A stretch of DNA of 64,000 nucleotides, taken from the NCBI RefSeq assembly GCF_004115265.2, contig NC_046296.1:17490795-17554794 (forward strand), read 5' to 3'. The DNA comes from Rhinolophus ferrumequinum. Its lineage: Eukaryota; Chordata; Mammalia; Chiroptera; Rhinolophidae. The notes beneath the pieces are model-generated. The model was not told where the DNA came from. It made no database searches and saw nothing but the letters and a program-made list of their open reading frames with translations. How positions within the stretch are numbered: the first letter of the stretch is position 1; every line of letters begins with the position of its first letter. The position numbers were made by a program, and so were the translations under genes. Below are positions 59,226-64,000 of the stretch, piece by piece.

Positions 59226-60299
59226 GTGAGAAGTAGTTAAAAAATCACTAATCTCGTAACTTCTTGCTGCTTATGCACTCCAATTCACTCTGAAGATAAA
59301 TGAACAAAAATGTTTCTTTCATAGGGTAACTCCCTCCATTCAAGTCTGCTAGTCCCCTTTTGCTCACAGTCTAAAAGTCCCAAATCCATAAGGCCCTGCT
59401 TCTAATACCAAGACTCTGGAATCCACACCTTGGTCTCCTTCCTCTCCCTCTCCGGTCACTCCCCTCCAGTCTGCGGTTCTTGTCCATTTCCACCACACAT
59501 CTTATTTCCCCCGCCCCCACCTACGGTACGCACACACTCTAAATGGTGTCCACACAAAGTCCCACTTCCTTCAGAAAGCCTTTCGGGGTCTCCACTGGGA
59601 TTTCTCCCTTTTTGAATCTCCAGTTGCACTTGGTATTAACACTTCACTGTAAATTTGTCCTTGTTTTTTAATCCCACTGTAAATACTTAGAGACAGTGGT
59701 GTACAAGCTTTCGGGGCTCCTGCGTCCTCCCCAAATACGAGGCTGGGCTTATGCTACTGCAGGGACTCGCTGCCTCAGCGAGTCCGTGTGCTGTAGTGTC
59801 CTAGTCGTCCTCCCCTCCTCCTTCGCATCTGCTCTGCATTAGTCTGTCCCAGGCCTCCGCAGGCGCCGATGATTGAATCATCATCATTAACCAGGGCCTG
59901 CCCCCCCCCATCCCCGGCGGCAGGAGGAGGATGGAGGGGGGCGATGTAAGATCACTACCAAGTCCCTAGGGGTACCTCCCTCCCCGCCACCCTCCCCAAG
60001 ACTCCGCAAAGCCCGAGAAACTCCCGCTGTGGAGCCGGGGAAAGGCCCGCCTTCGGGATGAAGCTCCGTAACGCGGACGCGTCAGCTGACGAGGGAGATA
60101 TTACGAAGAGAGGGCCCCAGAGGGGCTTCTTTAGCGGGGTCGCTGTCACAGGAGTTGGATGACCCCGGGCTTTGGCGGGCGAAGACCCTCCGGGTCTTTG
60201 GCAGTAGGAGGGGGAAGTCTTTTGCAGGCTCCAAAAGTTAGTCCCGAGACACGGTAGGGTCTATTGTGATGATTACTACAGGAAGTCAAAGAGATAGGA

Positions 60300-60507
60300 C
60301 CCCTCCCCACGGCCCCCCACTCCCTAATTAAGGATTGAGGAGGGGGAGGGGCCAGTGGGGCTCAGGTGAGCACACGGGGAGAAAGGGACATGGGCGGGGC
60401 CTTACAGAGGGTCAGCGAATCCGAAAAGACCTGAGCCCTCGTTGCTGGGCGACAAGTCCCGCCCCGCAGGCGGCACCGGAAGTGGCAGGCTGGGATCAGC
60501 CTTTAAG
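60300..60507 (+). promoter_or_regulatory. PCGF1 promoter
   Basis: TATA-less and GC-rich. By eye: an RFX X-box GTTGCTGGGCGAC (60441-60453; its reverse fits GTNRCC-N-RGYAAC), a GC box CCCGCCCCGC, an ETS/GABPA site ACCGGAAGTGG (60475-60485) and a YY1 site AAGATGGCG that contains the start codon (60506-60514). Confidence 0.7.
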
Positions 60508-63008
60508 ATGGCGTCTCCTCAGGGGGGCCAGATTGCGATCGCGATGAGGCTTCGGAACCAGCTCCAGTCAGTATACAAGATGGATCCGCTACGGAACGAG
60601 GTGCAGGGGCGGCAGGGTTACTGCCGTGGTCGGCTAGCGGTGCGAACTGGGGCAGCATAGTGGACAGGCTGTGGCTGGCCGGGCGCCCAGTGCGCCTGCG
60701 CAGAGACAGGGGACCTAATGCGCCTGCGCGATTGCGGTCCAGCTGCCAAATTCAGTGCTAGGACGCCTGCGCATTGTGCCGCCCACGTCGTGCAGTCTCC
60801 CCGGGGAAAGGAAGGTCCGGCGAGTCCACGTGAAGCGAGCCCCCGCTGTGCGCGGAGCCCTCTGCTGGGCATAGGGGGAGTGTCAGCCCCCAGGAGCTAA
60901 TACTCGGCTGACCACGCAGGGTGTGGGGTTTGGCGGTGGAGTCTGGTGAAAGAGGCGACTCCCAAGCTGGGGAAGGCTCAAAGGTTGGGGTTGGGGAGAG
61001 TGATCGGTAACTAAAGGGTGTGTCCACAGGAGGAGGTCCGAGTAAAGATCAAAGATCTAAATGAGCACATCGTCTGCTGCCTGTGCGCTGGCTACTTCGT
61101 GGATGCTACCACCATCACAGAGTGTCTTCATACTTGTGAGTGTCCTGGAGTCTGGCTGGTTCTTCCAGGCCCTAGTCCTCACCAGGCTGGCTGTCAGCCT
61201 TTGGGCTGTCTGTCCCAACCACACAGGCACCCTATCCAGTCCAAGAACGTGATTCCCAAAGAGCCTGAAAGTCTGCTTTTCTTTCCCTGCGCAGTCTGCA
61301 AGAGTTGTATTGTGAAGTACCTCCAAACCAGCAAGTATTGCCCCATGTGCAACATCAAGATCCATGAGACACAGCCACTGCTCAACCTCAAACTGGACCG
61401 GGTCATGCAGGACATCGTATACAAGCTAGTGCCTGGCTTGCAAGACAGTAAGTGACCAACCTGACTTTGAGGGGCCTCTTGAGGACTCATGCTGGGTGGC
61501 AGCTTGAGGTGACCAGGGCTTTGGTGGGAATCGTGTAGTTAAAGAAGTTGACAAAAAGTGAGGGAGGCGGCCTGCCTGGTGGCTCAGGTGGTCGGAGCCC
61601 CCTCCTCCTAACACTGAGGTCGCCGGTTCGATTTCCACCTGGGCCAGTGAGTTGCACTCTCTACAGCTAAGATTGTGAGCAATGGCTCTCCCTGGAGTTG
61701 GGCTGCCCTGAGCAGCCAGAGGTTGGCATGAGCTGCCCACCAATGGACGACAACCAACTACCTCAGCCCAGGGGAGCGCAAGGCTCATAATACCAGCATG
61801 GGCCAGGGAGCTGTGTCCTACACAACTAGACTGAGAAACAACGGCTTGAACCAGAGTGGGGGAAGAGGTGGAAGGAGGGGGGGGGAAAAGAATGAGGGAG
61901 AGCTAATATTTACATCCTATACTCCACTCCGTTCTAGGTGAAGAGAAGCGGATTCGAGAATTCTACCAGTCCCGAGGGTTGGACCGAGTCACCCAGCCTA
62001 GTGGGGAAGGTATGTCCCTTGGCAGCAGGAGGGTAAGGTAAAGCCCCAGAGCATTCCTCCTGCCCAGTTTTGCTCTCTGGGGGAAAATGAGTATGGAACC
62101 TGTGCCACCCTAGTTACTACTCTGTCTTTCTCAGAGCCAGCCCTGAGCAACCTCGGCCTTCCCTTCAGCAGCTTTGACCACTCTAAAGCCCATTACTATC
62201 GATATGATGAGCAGCTGAGCCTATGCCTAGAGCGGCTGAGGTGAGGGGCAGGGCCTGGGCTATCTGAAATGACAGTGTCAAAGGTTCAGAGCCAGGGAGG
62301 GGCTCCGGAAGAGGGCAAGCAGAGGGAGTATCTATTCCCTTGAAAAGAATGTATCATGGCTCTGGATGGGGTGCAGGGGAAAGATAGGGCTCCCTAACTT
62401 GTGTCTGTTTCCCTCCAGTTCTGGCAAAGACAAGAGTAAAAGCATCCTGCAGGTGAGCGAGGATGAGGGGAGAGCCTCTCTAAGGATACTTACCTCCGCA
62501 GGGCACTTCCCTCACACACTTTGTTCTCTTTCCTCCCCTCTCTACCCCCAGAACAAATATGTCCGATGTTCTGTTAGAGCTGAGGTTCGCCATCTCCGGA
62601 GGGTCTTATGTCATCGTTTGATGCTAAATCCCCAGCATGTAAGTATTTCCACAGAAGGTTTTTTTGGGGGGAGGGAAGGGGCTATAAAGGGAGGGTCACA
62701 GTCTAGAGTAGAGCAGGTTAGTTCTTGACCTGTGGGAGAGGAGAGTTCCTAAAACTGTGCCCGCGTTTCCCTACTAGGTACAACTCCTTTTTGACAACGA
62801 AGTTCTCCCTGATCATATGACCATGAAGCAGATATGGCTGTCCCGCTGGTTCGGCAAGGTGAGCCAGGGCCCAGGCAGTCCCCAGGGTGGTGGTGGGCTG
62901 AGTAGCCTTTTGGGTAAGAATGCTGCCACTGACTACTTCTTCCCCTTCTTGTCTCCTTAGCCATCCCCTTTGCTTTTACAATACAGTGTGAAAGAGAAGA
63001 GGAGGTAG
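60508..63008 (+). CDS. PCGF1: PCGF1 (NSPC1), Polycomb group RING finger 1
   Basis: Defining subunit of the non-canonical PRC1.1 complex with RING1/RNF2, BCOR and KDM2B, which mono-ubiquitinates histone H2A at CpG islands. Nine exons: 60508-60600, 61030-61135, 61295-61447, 61938-62009, 62135-62240, 62419-62452, 62552-62638, 62778-62858 and 62961-63008. Total 259 aa, as in human. The N-terminal RING (about 45-86) has CCLCAGYFVDATTITECLHT and CKSCIVKYLQTSKYCPMC, split over exons 2 and 3. The RAWUL domain (about 165-253) has YVRCSVRAEVRHLRRVLCHR and VLPDHMTMKQIWLSRWF, and binds BCOR. It ends QYSVKEKRR. A SINE lies in intron 3. Three NRF1-like sites lie in intron 1. Confidence 0.98.
60691..60773. 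promoter_or_regulatory. cluster of three NRF1-like motifs in PCGF1 intron 1
   Basis: TGCGCCTGCGCA (60691-60702), TGCGCCTGCGCG (60719-60730) and ACGCCTGCGCAT (60763-60774), compared with the NRF1 consensus TGCGCATGCGCA. They lie within 180 bp of the first exon. Confidence 0.6.
61567..61892 (+). mobile_element. tRNA-derived SINE, long form, in PCGF1 intron 3
   Basis: About 325 bp. The tRNA-like head has GGTGGCTCAGGTGGTCGGAG and GGTTCGATTTCC. It is followed by a longer body with a second GCATGGGCCAGGGAGCTGTG block, an ACAACTAGACTGAGAAACAA block and a G/A-rich tail. It is flanked by TGAGGGAG (61559-61566 and 61893-61900). The body is longer than in the other three SINEs, so it is a different subfamily. 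Confidence 0.85.
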
Positions 63009-63087
63009 GGGCCAAGTCCCTGCCCCATCCCTCTCCCCTTCCCTCCCCAGATATTTATGTGAAATTAACTGCAGCTTTATTTTTTGA

Positions 63088-63093
63088 AATAAA
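63088..63093 (+). terminator. PCGF1 poly(A) signal AATAAA
   Basis: Canonical AATAAA lies 80 bp after the stop codon. Confidence 0.9.
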
Positions 63094-64000
63094 ACCTTTT
63101 AAAAAGCATCTTTTTTCTTTTGTCTTACCACACATTCATGTTTTTCCTTGTGTACTGCTTCCCTCAGAAATCCTCTGAGTGCCGTCAAGAAGGTGGCCCC
63201 TCAGTGAATGACTAAAGGAGAGGGGTAGAGGACCCTCCACATGTAAAACTCAGAAGGTGAGCTAAGTGAAGCCAGGCCACCCACATCAGCTTTTTTTGTT
63301 GAAGGGAAGTTTTTCTGGAGGTGAGCTCTCACTGTCTTTGCATGTTATAACATACGATGCAGGCCTGAGTGGAGGTGTCCTAATTCAAGAGAGGTGAGAG
63401 AGAGTGGGGCTTGGGTTGGATAGTGACCATTGCAGGACTGAAGATTTAAAGAAAAATCCAAAGAATTGCACTATGGGAGGAATCTAAAAAGGCGGGGGCG
63501 GGGGTCACAGGACACACATGGGGATAGTCAGAGTTGGAGACCTGGCTGTCTATACAAGATTCAGCTGGCCTTCAAGTACCTGCACTAGGTGAAGTCAGGT
63601 CGGGAAAAGGGGAGAGGGTAGTTGAGGAGGAGAGGAAGCCAGTGCCCAGGAGAGCAAAAGCAGCTCCAAGGAACAAGAGGGAGCAGGAAGGCTAGCCCTC
63701 CACTGAGTAATTCAGCAAACATTCCTTGTCTGTATGAGCGCAGCCATGAGCACTAGGCTCTGAAAATAAACCCAGCTAGTGTCCCTATTCTGCAGTCCTC
63801 TAAGTGGGGGAGCCAGAAACTTTCCCAACTGGGACAGTAACTGAGGGAAGCTAGAGGCCGAATCTAGGCAGCAAAGAGGCAGGGACAAGCGGGAGGAACA
63901 GCCAGCTGAAGTGTTGCCAGAACACAAGTTTAAAGCCTAAATCTCCTGCTATTTGAGGTCTGACTCCATGAAACCAAGGGAATCCTTGTGCATAGCTGGT
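63094..64000. other. spacer after PCGF1, right edge
   Basis: No exon seen. The reverse L2 3' end with TTCAGCAAACATTCCTTGTC and CATGAGCACTAGGCTCTG is at about 63706-63830. By human synteny LBX2 should follow beyond the window. Confidence 0.6.

Larger units (their letters stand above)
54788..60300. other. spacer between divergent TLX2 and PCGF1
   Basis: 5.7 kb lies between the two start codons. It is CpG-rich near TLX2, then unique GC-rich sequence (about 55.2-57.5 kb) with a direct-repeat-2 nuclear receptor element at 56093. L2/L1 repeats follow (57.8-59.2 kb), then GC-rich DNA again before the PCGF1 promoter. No protein-coding exon was recognised. Confidence 0.6.

Noticed and set aside
63094-64000. 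Search for the first exon of LBX2
   Set aside because: No homeobox or LBX2-like N terminus was seen. By human spacing it should start past the right edge.

Overview
The window is nuclear DNA of a placental mammal, most likely a bat. It holds a compact block of host genes whose order matches human 2p13.1, read in the opposite direction. The bat assignment rests on four tRNA-derived SINEs (near 10.6, 14.0, 30.0 and 61.7 kb) with A-box and B-box promoters of the VES/Rhin type known from Chiroptera. A poly-A tail or flanking target-site duplications can be seen for them. MIR, L2 and old L1 fragments fill the introns and spacers, as in any placental genome. I saw no LTR element or provirus.

Layout, left to right: M1AP (+, last five coding exons only, 1035-18062); DOK1 (-, 19510-21892, complete, 483 aa); LOXL3 (+, coding 24354-37949, complete, 753 aa in its standard form); HTRA2 (-, 38571-41500, complete, 458 aa); AUP1 (+, 41880-44701, complete, 410 aa); DQX1 (+, 45728-51407, complete, 722 aa); TLX2 (-, 53377-54787, complete, 284 aa); PCGF1 (+, 60508-63008, complete, 259 aa). 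The last kilobase is spacer. LBX2, the expected next neighbour, is not reached. Exons were placed by hand from GT-AG sites, phase, and agreement with the known human proteins as I remember them.

Pairs of genes share regulatory DNA. HTRA2 and AUP1 are head to head, with start codons 379 bp apart in one CpG-rich promoter. DOK1 and the 5' side of LOXL3 share a CpG island near 21.1-22.5 kb. M1AP/DOK1 and LOXL3/HTRA2 end tail to tail, and the LOXL3 and HTRA2 poly(A) signals lie only a few bases apart. The genes are not one pathway. They cover meiosis (M1AP), kinase signalling (DOK1), collagen/elastin cross-linking (LOXL3), mitochondrial proteolysis and apoptosis (HTRA2), ER quality control and lipid droplets (AUP1), a divergent DEAH-type ATPase (DQX1), a neural-crest homeobox factor (TLX2) and a Polycomb PRC1.1 subunit (PCGF1).

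Two observations stand out. First, LOXL3 intron 4 holds two short, phase-matched exon candidates (57 and 60 nt) with good splice sites. They would insert 39 very basic residues into the second SRCR domain. Second, the HTRA2 IAP-binding tetrapeptide, AVPS in human at residue 134, reads SVLG here, so the mature protease should not bind IAPs in the usual way.
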